This document shows positions 42,542-52,856 of a stretch of DNA of 64,000 bases, in pieces. Position 1 is the stretch's first letter, and each line of letters starts with the position of its first letter. The translations under genes were made by a program, and so were the position numbers. A model generated the notes under the pieces. It was not told the origin of the DNA. It saw nothing but the letters and a program-made list of their open reading frames with translations, and ran no database searches. The DNA is from Chitinophaga sp. Cy-1792. GTDB lineage: Bacteria; Bacteroidota; Bacteroidia; Chitinophagales; Chitinophagaceae. The stretch covers positions 496,001 through 560,000 of the forward strand of contig NZ_VWWO01000003.1 in the NCBI RefSeq assembly GCF_011752935.1, given 5' to 3'.

Positions 42542-45500
42542 ATGCGAAGATCATTTCTTCTCACCACGTTGCTTTTCTTATGCTGCTGTATTACTGCACT
42601 GGCGCAATCTAAGAAAGCTATTACGGGTACCGTAAAAGATGAAAAAGGAACACTGTTGCCTGGTGTAACAGTGAAAGAAAAAGGTACTGCCAACGGCGCT
42701 ATGTCGGCCGCTGACGGCTCCTTTAAAATCCAGGTGACTCCCAACGCCACACTGGTATTATCTTACATCGGTTATGCCAACCAGGAATTTCCTGTAGGTG
42801 ATCAATCTACGATCACTATTACCTTGAAAGAAGACAACAAAAATCTGAATGAAGTAGTAGTAACTGCACTGGGCATGAAACGTGAATCACGTAAACTCGG
42901 TTATGCTATTACTGAATTAAAAGGCGGCGACCTCGCAAAATCAAACCAGGTAAACCCTGTTTCTGCTTTGCAAGGTAAAGTAGCCGGTGTGGATATCTCC
43001 AGCGCTGCTGGTGGTCCGCAGGCGGCTCCACGTATTATCCTTCGTGGTGCTAAAACCCTTGACGGTAAAGATCAGCCTATCTTCGTGGTAGATGGAGTAA
43101 TCTTCGAAAACGATGTTACTGCAAACGACGTAAACTTCGGTAACGTGCTGAAAAATCTCAACCCGGATGACTATGAGTCTGTATCTGTACTGAAAGGCGC
43201 TGCTGCTACTGCGTTGTACGGTTCCCGTGCTATCAACGGTGCCATCCTCATTACTACCAAAAAAGGTGTTATGAGAAAAGGTATCGGTGTAAATGTTAGC
43301 CAGACCGCACAGATGGAAAAAGTTTACCGTGGCCCAATCGACATGCAGAATGAATTCGGTCAGGGTTTATACGGTACCTATGATAACTCCGTAGGTGGTT
43401 ATAGCTTCGGTTCTAAAATGGATGGTTCTGAAGTAACCCTCGCTGATGGCTCCAAAGCTAAATATATCGCACGTCCTGATAACGTTACTGACCTGTATCA
43501 GACGGGAAAATATTTTAATACCAACGTTTCTATGGAAGGTGGTAACGATAAAGGAACTTTCCGCTTATCGTACTCTCACCTCGATAATAACTCCGTTTCT
43601 CCTAACAATAGCTTCGGTAGAAACAGCCTTTCCTTCAAAGGCTCTCAGACGATCTCCAAATACCTGAGCGCTGACGTAGGTGTAACTTATGCCAACTCTA
43701 AAACTTTAAACCCGGATCGTCAGGGTGGTGACTATACCAGCTACAACATCGGTCGTAAATGGGTATATGTATTCCCTCGTAACTACGATCCTAGCTACTG
43801 GGGCCGTGCTGAAAATTATACCGGTGCCAATGGTGGCCGTGCTGACCTGGGTTCTCATCCTGGTGCTGACTACTTCTTCCAGAATGCTTACAACAGCTGG
43901 AGCCGCAGAGAAAACCTTTTCATGGGTAACCTCGCCATCAACGCTACTGTAACCGACTGGTTGAAACTGATCGGTAAAGCTAACTTCAGCAACGAACAAT
44001 CTGCCGACCAACGTAAAGAAGCAGGTACTTCTGCTGGCTTCCTGGGTGCTGACGGCTTCTACTCTGAAGCGGGTGTAAACAAAACACAATATACCTTCAC
44101 CGGTCTCGCTCAAATCACACCTAAACTGCCTAAGAAATTCGAAGGGTCTATGCTGACTTTAGGTGCAGAAGCATGGAACAGCGGTATCGGTAAACAATAT
44201 AACAACTACTCTGTAGGTGGTCTGCGTATTCCATTTATGTATGACCTCACCAACAGCGTGAACGCCGTACAGTTTGATAACGGCCCTTTACTGCGTAAAC
44301 GTATCAACTCCCTGTTCTTCGCTGCCAGCTTCAGCTACAACAATGAACTGTTCCTGGATGTAACCGGCCGTAACGACTGGTCTTCTTCCCTGACTTATCC
44401 TAAAAACAGTTATGGTAAAACTACCAACGGCTACTTCTATCCTTCTGTAAGTGCTGCATGGGAGTTCACCCAAACACTGAAAAGCAGCCTGCCTTCCTGG
44501 ATCTCTTATGGTAAACTCCGTGGCTCCTACGCTATGGTAGGTGGCGATACAGAGCCATTCAAGATCAACTCCGGTTACTACAATTCAGGCGCGTGGAATG
44601 GTACAGGGTCTTCATTACCCCTGATTACTTTCTACCCTAATGGTCAGCTGCCTAACATGGAACTGAAACCTTCTATCGCAAAAAGCTGGGAATTTGGTGC
44701 CAACATCCGTTTCCTGGACAACAGACTCGGTATTGATGCTGCCTGGTATCGCACTATTGTAACCAACCAGATCATTCCTTTAGGTACTACCCAGGAAAGT
44801 GGTGTAACAAGCCGCTGGATCAATGCTGGTGCTATGCGCAACAGAGGTATCGAAATCGCAATCAACGGTACACCTATCCAGGGCAAGAACTTTACATGGG
44901 ATGTTACCCTGAACGGTAGCCGTAACAGAAATAAAATCCTGGACCTGGCTCCTGGCGTGAAATCATATACCCTCGGTGAAGATCAGGGTGTTAGAGCTGT
45001 TGCACAGGTAGGTGGTGCTTACGGTGATCTCGAAACAGATTATGGTTATACCCGTAACAGCAAAGGTCAGAAAATCATTGACCTCAATCCTTCAGGTAAT
45101 GACTTCGGTGCACAATACAGACGTGGTTATGCGGTAGTTGGTAATATCCAGCCAGACTGGAACCTGGGCTTCTCTAACCAGTTCTCCTACAAAAACTGGA
45201 GCCTCGGTGTACTGATCCAGGCACGTATCGGTGGCGACTTCTTCTCCGCTTCTCACCAATATGGTACCGGCCGTGGTAACACTGCCAATACCATCGGTGG
45301 TCGTGATGCTGCTCATGGCGGTATCACCTGGAAAGATGCTTCCGGCGTAACACATAATAACGGTATGATCCCTGATGGTGTGATCGCTGACGGTACTTTC
45401 AGCAATAAAGCCGGTATGAGTAATGTAAACGTAGGTGGTATGACTTACCAGGAAGCTTATGATAAAGGTTATGTTGATCCGCTGGACCCATTACAATACT

Positions 45501-45799
45501 ATGGTATGATCGGTGACTGGGGTATCGGTATCCGTGAAGCTTCTGTATTCGACGCTTCTTACGTAGCACTGCGTGAAGTTTCCCTGGGTTACTCGCTGCC
45601 TGCTGCACTGGTAAATCGTTGGAAAATGACCAGCCTTCGTGTATCACTCGTAGGTCGAAACCTGGGTTACCTCTTCAACAACCTGCCAGATCATATCAAT
45701 CCTGAAGCAGTTCGTAATAATGCAACAGCTGCATTCTCTGAATACGGTGGTGTACCATTTATCCGTAATCTCGGCGCTACCATTCAGATCGGATTCTAA
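42542..45799 (+). CDS. SusC/RagA-family TonB-dependent outer-membrane receptor, pair 6
   Basis: A protein of 1085 residues. Signal peptide (cleavage near ALA-QS, 21/22), carboxypeptidase-like domain (27-96: ITGTVKDEKGTLLPGV), linker LNEVVVTALGMKR (102-114), plug (LNPDDYESVSVLKGAAATALYGSRAINGAILITTKKG) and barrel ending LGATIQIGF. It lacks STN. The start follows AAAGGAAGCT, one of the few recognisable ribosome binding sites in the window. Regulation by the tandem LacI-type operators is inferred. Coding sequence uses repeated preferred codons (GGT, GCT, CGT), stronger than in the other pairs, which suggests high expression. Confidence 0.93.
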   Translation: MRRSFLLTTLLFLCCCITALAQSKKAITGTVKDEKGTLLPGVTVKEKGTANGAMSAADGSFKIQVTPNATLVLSYIGYANQEFPVGDQSTITITLKEDNKNLNEVVVTALGMKRESRKLGYAITELKGGDLAKSNQVNPVSALQGKVAGVDISSAAGGPQAAPRIILRGAKTLDGKDQPIFVVDGVIFENDVTANDVNFGNVLKNLNPDDYESVSVLKGAAATALYGSRAINGAILITTKKGVMRKGIGVNVSQTAQMEKVYRGPIDMQNEFGQGLYGTYDNSVGGYSFGSKMDGSEVTLADGSKAKYIARPDNVTDLYQTGKYFNTNVSMEGGNDKGTFRLSYSHLDNNSVSPNNSFGRNSLSFKGSQTISKYLSADVGVTYANSKTLNPDRQGGDYTSYNIGRKWVYVFPRNYDPSYWGRAENYTGANGGRADLGSHPGADYFFQNAYNSWSRRENLFMGNLAINATVTDWLKLIGKANFSNEQSADQRKEAGTSAGFLGADGFYSEAGVNKTQYTFTGLAQITPKLPKKFEGSMLTLGAEAWNSGIGKQYNNYSVGGLRIPFMYDLTNSVNAVQFDNGPLLRKRINSLFFAASFSYNNELFLDVTGRNDWSSSLTYPKNSYGKTTNGYFYPSVSAAWEFTQTLKSSLPSWISYGKLRGSYAMVGGDTEPFKINSGYYNSGAWNGTGSSLPLITFYPNGQLPNMELKPSIAKSWEFGANIRFLDNRLGIDAAWYRTIVTNQIIPLGTTQESGVTSRWINAGAMRNRGIEIAINGTPIQGKNFTWDVTLNGSRNRNKILDLAPGVKSYTLGEDQGVRAVAQVGGAYGDLETDYGYTRNSKGQKIIDLNPSGNDFGAQYRRGYAVVGNIQPDWNLGFSNQFSYKNWSLGVLIQARIGGDFFSASHQYGTGRGNTANTIGGRDAAHGGITWKDASGVTHNNGMIPDGVIADGTFSNKAGMSNVNVGGMTYQEAYDKGYVDPLDPLQYYGMIGDWGIGIREASVFDASYVALREVSLGYSLPAALVNRWKMTSLRVSLVGRNLGYLFNNLPDHINPEAVRNNATAAFSEYGGVPFIRNLGATIQIGF

Positions 45800-45830
45800 T
45801 CTTGTTGTATAACTACTAAGAAAAAATATT

Positions 45831-47543
45831 ATGAAATCATTATATAAAATTGGAGTTGGTGCGGCAATGCTGGGATTGTCCCTTGCTTCTTGTACTAAAG
45901 GTTTTGAAGACCTTAACCAGAACCCGCAGGTAAGCCCAGGTGTTGCACCGGAAATGCAGCTGATTTTGCCAGGTAAAGCAATTGTTGACCGCGATTTCGA
46001 CTGGTTCTACGATTGCTACCAATACACCATGCAGTGGATGCAGTTTGGCGTTCCTGCACCGGGAGCCTCACTGGGTCGCCTGTTTTCTCCCAGCAATACC
46101 AACGACTTCTATGCAACTTTCTATAAAAACATCGGGCCAAACCTGGTAGATATTGATTCTACTGTAGCAAAAATGGCTGATGCAAATAAAGCTAAGTATA
46201 CAAATATCCGCGCCATCGCTGATATTATGAAAGCATATGCTGCATGGAGAGTGTCTGAATCAAATGGTAGCATTCCTTACACAAAGGCTTTTGCTTCCCG
46301 TTATGGTGGAACCGTTACGCCTACCTACGATACACAGGATGTCCTGCTGGATCGCCTGGACGCTGAACTGAAAAGTGCAGTAGCAGGTATTGTCTCCAAA
46401 CTACCTAATCAACAAGGTGCAGGAAGCTACGATATCTTTTACAATGGTAATGCAAATAACTGGGCTAAAGCAGGTAACGTAATGCGTCTCCGACTGGCTA
46501 TGCGTGTACTGAAAAGAGATCAGGCTAAAGCTACTGCTATCGTTAATGATGTATTGGCTAGTCCGGCAGGCCTGTTTACCAGCATCGCGGAAGAATGGAA
46601 ATTTGTCTCCGGTCCGGATGCCTTCGCGAAAGCCGGTAACTGGAACATGGCTTCCAGCGTACCTTTAGTAGGTTCTAAAAATATGATCGATTACATGGTG
46701 GCCAACAAAGATCCACGTCTGCCACTGTTCTTCGAGAAAAATGGTTATACCCAGGAAGCTTTCGACAGTCTGAAAGCTGGTGGCGTATTCTCTGCTTCTG
46801 CTACGTATAATGGTGCGAGATATGTAGGGGTACCTGCATCGCCGGACAAACGTAAAGATGCAGCTTATGCTGGCTATTTCGCTGTTCGCAGCTATGATAT
46901 GAAGTTCGGCGCAACTACCGTTAACAGAAAAATCGATACGGTGTCTTACTTACAGATGCGTTTATTCAACTCAGAAGCTGAATATACTCCTGCAGGTATC
47001 TACACACAACCAATCATCACCTATGCCGAACAGTGCTTCATCCTCGCGGAACTGGCTGTTCGGGGTATCATCACTGGTTATGATGCACAAACTCAGTATA
47101 ACAACGGTATCACTGCATCCGTAAATACATATGATGAAATCGGTAGAAAAGCTGGTATCCAGGATTATACAGCACTGGAAGCTAACGCTATCGCTACTTA
47201 CCTCAGCAGCCCTAATGTAGCCCTGACAGGCGACCAGGCCGGTGATCTTGAGAAAATCGGTATCCAGATGTTCCTGAATGGCTTCAAAGCACCATGGGAA
47301 GCATGGGGTTCATGGAAACTCAATGGTGTTCCGAAAGTAGGTGGTATCCTGAACTACGAACCAATGGTACAGAATGCAGGTAACGAGCCAACTACCATCC
47401 CACGCCGTTGGGCACTGCCTCAGCCAACCATCGCTGAACAGGTTCAAAACTGGCGCGACGCTGTTACCGAAATGGGTAAAACAGGCCAATACGGTAAAGA
47501 TGTAAATGACTACACTGGCCGTGTTTGGTGGGATATGCAATAA
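45831..47543 (+). CDS. SusD/RagB-family surface lipoprotein (SusD-like_2 type), pair 6
   Basis: A protein of 570 residues, lipobox cysteine 21 followed by TKGFEDLNQNP. Markers: YTNIRAIADIMKAYAAWRVSESNGSIPYTKAF, WAKAGNVMRLRLAMRVLKRD, YAEQCFILAELAVRGI, WEAWGSWKLNGVPKVGG, IPRRWALPQP and the C-terminus RVWWDMQ. It lies 31 bases after SusC and ends at the terminator near 47600. Ligand unknown. Confidence 0.9.
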   Translation: MKSLYKIGVGAAMLGLSLASCTKGFEDLNQNPQVSPGVAPEMQLILPGKAIVDRDFDWFYDCYQYTMQWMQFGVPAPGASLGRLFSPSNTNDFYATFYKNIGPNLVDIDSTVAKMADANKAKYTNIRAIADIMKAYAAWRVSESNGSIPYTKAFASRYGGTVTPTYDTQDVLLDRLDAELKSAVAGIVSKLPNQQGAGSYDIFYNGNANNWAKAGNVMRLRLAMRVLKRDQAKATAIVNDVLASPAGLFTSIAEEWKFVSGPDAFAKAGNWNMASSVPLVGSKNMIDYMVANKDPRLPLFFEKNGYTQEAFDSLKAGGVFSASATYNGARYVGVPASPDKRKDAAYAGYFAVRSYDMKFGATTVNRKIDTVSYLQMRLFNSEAEYTPAGIYTQPIITYAEQCFILAELAVRGIITGYDAQTQYNNGITASVNTYDEIGRKAGIQDYTALEANAIATYLSSPNVALTGDQAGDLEKIGIQMFLNGFKAPWEAWGSWKLNGVPKVGGILNYEPMVQNAGNEPTTIPRRWALPQPTIAEQVQNWRDAVTEMGKTGQYGKDVNDYTGRVWWDMQ

Positions 47544-47590
47544 ATTTGTAATCATTTGTGATGATTAGATAGTACAGTAAAGAGTGAAAC

Positions 47591-47623
47591 AAAAAAGGCC
47601 TTCGCAACTGCGAAGGCTTTTTT
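47591..47623 (+). terminator. Terminator after SusD pair 6
   Basis: GCCTTCGC pairs with GCGAAGGC around AACT, flanked by an A-run and a T-run, so it could work on both strands. Confidence 0.88.
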
Positions 47624-47692
47624 GTTTTCATGTCAAATTAATTATCTTGCCACACCACAACACCAGCCGTTTTATCTAAATCGCGATTGTAA

Positions 47693-48250
47693 ATGGTCGA
47701 CAAAAGTTCCACATATCTGTTAAACAGGATCGCGTATCTGCGCGATGAAAAGGCCTATCAGTCTATATTCCTTCAATTCCATCCACGCCTGTTCAGGTTT
47801 TGCTACAGCTTAGTGAAAAATACAGAAGCATCAGAAGAAATCGTATCAGATATCTTACTGAAAGTCTGGACAATGGGCCACCGGCTCAATTATATTGAAG
47901 ACTTAGAGCTCTATCTCTTCAAAGCAGTGAAAAATGCCTGCCTGACCTGGATTACACAGGAGAAAAGAAAAGCTACCAGCGCCCTGGAAGAATTCGGCGC
48001 CACCGATAATTCCAGCTCCGCAGAATCGATCTACATTAAAAATGAAACTAAACAGGAAATCGAAAAAGCAGTATCTACGCTCCCACAGCAATGCCAGCTC
48101 GTATTCCGCCTGGCCAAGGAAGAAGGCTTTTCCTATAAACGTATAGGCGCCGTCCTGGATATCTCCCAGAATACCATAGAATCCCATATGCGCACCGCCC
48201 TGAAACGCATCCGGTTACACCTTCAGCAATACCTCGCCGGCGAAAAATAA
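47693..48250 (+). CDS. ECF (FecI-like) RNA polymerase sigma factor, pair 7 operon
   Basis: A protein of 185 residues. Region 2: FLQFHPRLFRFCYSLVKNTEASEEIVSDILLKVWTMG. Region 4: STLPQQCQLVFRLAKEEGFSYKRIGAVLDISQNTIESHMRTALKRI. It is followed after 70 bases by a FecR gene and then an STN-containing SusC, the standard cell-surface signalling module. The same 70-base spacing is found in the other sigma/FecR pair of the window. The start ATG at 47693 fits the usual N-terminal length. Confidence 0.9.
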   Translation: MVDKSSTYLLNRIAYLRDEKAYQSIFLQFHPRLFRFCYSLVKNTEASEEIVSDILLKVWTMGHRLNYIEDLELYLFKAVKNACLTWITQEKRKATSALEEFGATDNSSSAESIYIKNETKQEIEKAVSTLPQQCQLVFRLAKEEGFSYKRIGAVLDISQNTIESHMRTALKRIRLHLQQYLAGEK

Positions 48251-48320
48251 CCGCAGTAAAAAAATATTTTTAAAACGACTCACGGTAAACCTCATTTCGA
48301 TAGTCTTATTATCTATACAA

Positions 48321-49376
48321 ATGGATGAAATCACAGAAAGGCGGATGTATGACCTGTTAGGAAAGAAGATGACAGGTGATGCTTCCGCAGAAGAATTGCG
48401 GAACCTGGAAGTACTGCTGTCAAAATATCCCGAATTCCGGTTTATGCACGATGAGCTGATCAAACAGGATGATGACAGGGAAGCTGCAGCAGAGCAGGCT
48501 TTACAGGCTTATGCTGTCCACTACTATGGTAAAATGTGCCAGGATATCAATTCCGATGGCAACGAAGACCATACGCCTGATCTGATGATTGCCGGAGAGG
48601 AAAAACGCCATAAATGGGGATGGCTGAAAATTGCCGCCGTGATCACTGTGCCATTATTACTGGGGATAATATCCTACAATTACCTGCATAAAGCAGATAT
48701 GGATGATTCCCGACCAGGAATAAACGTCAGCGAAATGATCACCCAGAAAGGGTCTAAATCTAAAATTAAACTGCCGGACGGAACAACTGTACTGTTAAAT
48801 GCAGATAGTAAGATCTCCTACAGCAAAAATTTTGATGTGAACTCAAGAGTGGTAACACTCACGGGAGAAGCTTATTTCGACGTGGTACACAATGCAGAAT
48901 CTCCTTTTATCATCCACACCGAAAAGGCCGATATCAAAGTACTGGGTACAGAACTGAACGTTCGTGCCTATCCGGGTGAAGCAAAATTTGAGACTTCCCT
49001 GATCCGTGGGAAAGTGGAAGTCGACATGAAAAATAGCAATAAAGCTATTATCTTAAAACCCTCAGAGAAGATCGTCCTGTCTAAAAATAATAGTACTGGC
49101 TACAATCTTACACAGGTTACAAAACTAGACGCCGCCGTGGCCGAAACCGCATGGACCAACGGCCAGCTTAGCTTTATAGATGAATCCTTTGCTACAATAG
49201 CAACCGAACTGGAAAGACAATATAACGTAACAATTGAGTTTAAAAATACTACCGCATTATCATACAGATACACCGGTATTTTTGATAAAACGAGACTGGA
49301 AGATGTATTAAATATATTGAAGCTTGTAAAACCATTTAACTATACTATTGCCGACAACACAGTGACTATTTTTTAG
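48321..49376 (+). CDS. FecR-family anti-sigma factor, pair 7 operon
   Basis: A protein of 351 residues: cytoplasmic sigma-binding part (RRMYDLLGKKMTGDASAEELRNLEVLLSKYPEF), membrane helix (WLKIAAVITVPLLLGIISY), FecR domain (KLPDGTTVLLNADSKISYSKNF, GEAYFDVVHNAESPFIIHT, VLGTELNVRAYPG, SLIRGKVEVDM, PSEKIVLSKNN) and C-terminal DUF4974 (FATIATELERQYNVTIEF, YTGIFDKTRLEDVLNILKLV). It should restrain the sigma factor at 47693 and be released by the STN domain of the SusC that starts 107 bases downstream. Confidence 0.92.
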   Translation: MDEITERRMYDLLGKKMTGDASAEELRNLEVLLSKYPEFRFMHDELIKQDDDREAAAEQALQAYAVHYYGKMCQDINSDGNEDHTPDLMIAGEEKRHKWGWLKIAAVITVPLLLGIISYNYLHKADMDDSRPGINVSEMITQKGSKSKIKLPDGTTVLLNADSKISYSKNFDVNSRVVTLTGEAYFDVVHNAESPFIIHTEKADIKVLGTELNVRAYPGEAKFETSLIRGKVEVDMKNSNKAIILKPSEKIVLSKNNSTGYNLTQVTKLDAAVAETAWTNGQLSFIDESFATIATELERQYNVTIEFKNTTALSYRYTGIFDKTRLEDVLNILKLVKPFNYTIADNTVTIF

Positions 49377-49483
49377 AAATATTAAATCAGTAACGAGTGA
49401 ACAAATAAACAGTGAATAAAACTGATAGGGCTTACCATGCCTATCCACCAGCATCATGCATATTCAAATCCAAAATCTCATTT

Positions 49484-52400
49484 ATGAAAGGAAAAGTTCG
49501 TTGTATCTCTGAGAGGCGATCGCTGTCTCTCTGGAAATCTGTCTTTACACTAAAATTGATACTGTTTTTATTCCTGACATTACAGGTGTCTGCCGTAAAT
49601 AATGCCCAGGGACTGATCAATTTGAAATCAAAAAACATTGCTTTTGATGAGGCTTTCAAACAGATCGAAAGCCGGACGGAATACCGTTTCTATTATAGCA
49701 AAGCTGACTTCAGCAGCTATAAGCCATTAGATATTTCCCTCGAAAACGCCAGCATTGACCAGGCGTTAAACACCATGCTCAGCTCAACCGACATGACCTG
49801 GAAGATAATGAAAGGTACAAAGGTAGTACTGTTCAAGGCTGATGCTGCAACAGTAAGCCCTGCCGCAGTTATCCACGGTACGGTGACTGACAACAACGGA
49901 GAGCCTGTCCCTGGTGCTTCTGTAGTGGTTAAAGGCACCACAAAAGGTACCACCACCGGCAATAATGGTTCATTCACCCTCGACGCCCCTGATGGAGCGA
50001 TACTCGTGATTTCTGCCATCGGCTTTACCAGCCAGGAAATTCCTGTAAAAGGTGGTGATTTCCATATTAAATTAAAAACATCTGAAACCAGTATCAATGA
50101 AGTAGTGGTAGTGGCTTATGGTGTACAGAAACGCGTGAACCTCTCCGGCTCCGTAAATACTTTAAACAAGGAACAAATCGTAAACAGACCGGTAACCTCC
50201 CTGACCAACTCCTTACAGGGGCTGATCCCTGGCATGGTGGTACTGGCGCGTCCTGGTGATGTAGGCAGTGATATTGGAACCATAAACGTTAGAGGTCGTG
50301 GTAACCTGGGAACTTCCAGTCCGCTCTTCATCGTTGACGGAGTACCGGTTACAGCAGGCGACTTCGCGAGAATCAACCCATCTGATGTAGAAAGTATGTC
50401 CGTGCTGAAAGATGCTGCGGCTTCTTCTCTTTACGGTTCCAGAGCGTCTTTCGGCGTTATCCTGGTTACTACCAAGAAAGGTAAATCAGGTAAACCAACG
50501 GTAGACTATAACGGCTACTATGGCTTACAAAAAGCCGTTGTACTGCCGCATATGCTGGGTTCCTATGACTATGCAGTACTGAGTAATGAGGCATCTGTTA
50601 ACGCTGGCGGAACGCCGGTATTCACTGCTGACCAGCTCAATAAAATTAAAACCGGCTCCAGCCCGGATAGCTTCCCTAATACAGACTGGTACTCCCTCGC
50701 GTTGAAAAATTCAGCGCCTATCACTGAACACCAGGTGAGCGTTTCCGGCGGCGGACAAACACGCTATTATTTCAGCGGCGCCTATTTTAACCAGGGATCA
50801 TTAATCCCGGATAAAGCATTAAACCGCTATTCTTTCAGAACCAATGTAGAGTCACAGGTATCTGAAAAATTCAAAATCGGAACTAACATCTCCTATGTCA
50901 GAGAAGAAGTGAACAGCAAAAGTGGTGACCTGAGTTTTGTTAGCTTAAACCGCGTTACACCTTTATTGGTAAATAAACAGTCCAATGGCCAGTGGGGAAG
51001 TATTAACGGCGGCGTAATTGACGCAACGCTGGCAAAAGATAACCCTATCAGAATGTTACAGGAGGGAGGCAGAGCTAATACCGGTGGTAACCGCTTTATC
51101 GGTAACCTGAATGGTACCTATACTCCCATTAAAGATTTAAACATCAGTGGGCTGTTTTCCTATAATAGTTTCAATTCAGATAGTGCTGCATTTATTAATA
51201 GAATGGACCCGATTAATAACTTTAATACCGGTCTGCCTATTGCTTCCACTGCGGTGAATGTAAACCAGTTAACAGAAGTATGGCATAATACTACCAACTT
51301 GCTCGGTCAGTTAACAGCAAGCTATAATAAACATATTGGCAACCATTTTGGCCAGTTACTGGGTGGTACTTCCTTCGAAAATAACAAAACAAAATATATC
51401 GGTGTAATCAGGAAAAACTTTGTAACCAACAGCCTGAATGCTATTGATGCTGGTTCTACTGATCCGCTGAATACAACTGCCGGTGGTGGAACACAACAGT
51501 ATGCACTGTTCTCCTTATTCGGAAGATTTAATTACTCTTATGGTGAGAAATACTTCCTCGAAGCTAACCTGAGAGGAGATGAGTCGTCCAAATTTGCACC
51601 TGGCCACAGATGGGGTTATTATCCTTCCTTCTCCGGTGGATGGCGCATCGGTCAGGAGGCGTTCCTGAAAAATAATCCGATTGTTACTGACCTGAAACTG
51701 AGAGGTTCCTGGGGTAAATTAGGTAATATCAATAACGTTGGTAACTACGATTTCTATGATGGGTTAAACTCATCTACCGTTGCTATCCTCGATGAAAAGC
51801 AGCAGGATGGCGTTTCTCCGGGCAGACTTGCGAATAACACGCTTTCCTGGGAAAAAACAACCATGTCTAACATCGGTATCGATGCAAGCTTTATTAAAAA
51901 TAAACTCTCGCTGCAGTTAGATGTTTTCAATAAGGTGACAAACGATATCCTGCTACAGGATGCTTCTGTACCTTACGAAGCCGGACTTTCCCAAGCACAG
52001 TTGCCTTCCAGAAATATGGGTAGCGTTCAAAACAGGGGTTTGGAACTGACCCTGGGTTACAGCGATCATGTAGGTGAGTTCAAATATGCAGTAGGCGGTA
52101 ATTTCTCTACCATAAAAAATAAGATCCTCACACTGAATAATGGTACCGATATTATCAATGGTAACTATATCCAGCGTGTAGGCGGTTCCGTTGGTGATTT
52201 TTATATGTACCAGGCAGATGGCCTGTTTACAACAGATGCTGAAGTGGCAAAACATGCCAAACAGTTTTCTGGTACCAAAGCCGGAGATATTAAATATGTT
52301 GACCAGAATAATGATGGCGTGATCAATGCTGATGACAGAGTCGTTACCGGTAATGATGTACCATATCTTACCTATGGTCTGAATGCTTCGGCAAGCTATA

Positions 52401-52846
52401 AAAATTTTGATTTCTCTATCATTGGACAAGGTGTACAAGGTGTGAAAGTTTACCTGGATGCAGAGGCTTCACAGGCATTCTTCAACGGCGCTGGTGTAAA
52501 AGAATATGTGCTTGGCCGCTGGACTAAAGACAACCCGAATCCAAACGCAGCATATCCACGCGTTTTAAGATCTGCTGCCAACTCTCAGAACTTACAGGTA
52601 TCCAGCTTCTGGCTGTTCAATGCAGACTACTTCAGGGTAAAATCAATGTCTTTAGGATATACACTGCCTGAAAAGGTTGCACAACGTGCACACCTGCAGA
52701 AACTCAGAGTTTATGTTGCTGCCGCAAATCCATTTACTGTAAGAGGGGACCATCGAATGAAAGACTTCGATCCGGAATCAGCTTCCACCAGAGCTAGTTT
52801 TCCTCAGTTGAAATCCTATTCATTTGGTATTAACCTGACCCTCTAA
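49484..52846 (+). CDS. SusC/RagA-family TonB-dependent transducer with STN domain, pair 7
   Basis: A protein of 1120 residues from ATG 49484. An ATG at 49412 would add 24 residues before a long but usual signal region. STN domain at about 44-115 (GLINLKSKNIAFDEAFKQI, TKVVLFKAD), carboxypeptidase-like domain (129-198), linker INEVVVVAYGVQK (204-216) and plug (INPSDVESMSVLKDAAASSLYGSRASFGVILVTTKKG). The barrel ends SYSFGINLTL. This is the classical RagA/SusC form (VVVVAYG, KDAAASSLYGSRA), unlike the VVTALGI form of the other six, so it belongs to a separate lineage. It is transcribed with the sigma and FecR genes upstream. Confidence 0.94.
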   Translation: MKGKVRCISERRSLSLWKSVFTLKLILFLFLTLQVSAVNNAQGLINLKSKNIAFDEAFKQIESRTEYRFYYSKADFSSYKPLDISLENASIDQALNTMLSSTDMTWKIMKGTKVVLFKADAATVSPAAVIHGTVTDNNGEPVPGASVVVKGTTKGTTTGNNGSFTLDAPDGAILVISAIGFTSQEIPVKGGDFHIKLKTSETSINEVVVVAYGVQKRVNLSGSVNTLNKEQIVNRPVTSLTNSLQGLIPGMVVLARPGDVGSDIGTINVRGRGNLGTSSPLFIVDGVPVTAGDFARINPSDVESMSVLKDAAASSLYGSRASFGVILVTTKKGKSGKPTVDYNGYYGLQKAVVLPHMLGSYDYAVLSNEASVNAGGTPVFTADQLNKIKTGSSPDSFPNTDWYSLALKNSAPITEHQVSVSGGGQTRYYFSGAYFNQGSLIPDKALNRYSFRTNVESQVSEKFKIGTNISYVREEVNSKSGDLSFVSLNRVTPLLVNKQSNGQWGSINGGVIDATLAKDNPIRMLQEGGRANTGGNRFIGNLNGTYTPIKDLNISGLFSYNSFNSDSAAFINRMDPINNFNTGLPIASTAVNVNQLTEVWHNTTNLLGQLTASYNKHIGNHFGQLLGGTSFENNKTKYIGVIRKNFVTNSLNAIDAGSTDPLNTTAGGGTQQYALFSLFGRFNYSYGEKYFLEANLRGDESSKFAPGHRWGYYPSFSGGWRIGQEAFLKNNPIVTDLKLRGSWGKLGNINNVGNYDFYDGLNSSTVAILDEKQQDGVSPGRLANNTLSWEKTTMSNIGIDASFIKNKLSLQLDVFNKVTNDILLQDASVPYEAGLSQAQLPSRNMGSVQNRGLELTLGYSDHVGEFKYAVGGNFSTIKNKILTLNNGTDIINGNYIQRVGGSVGDFYMYQADGLFTTDAEVAKHAKQFSGTKAGDIKYVDQNNDGVINADDRVVTGNDVPYLTYGLNASASYKNFDFSIIGQGVQGVKVYLDAEASQAFFNGAGVKEYVLGRWTKDNPNPNAAYPRVLRSAANSQNLQVSSFWLFNADYFRVKSMSLGYTLPEKVAQRAHLQKLRVYVAAANPFTVRGDHRMKDFDPESASTRASFPQLKSYSFGINLTL

Positions 52847-52856
52847 AAAGTATTTT

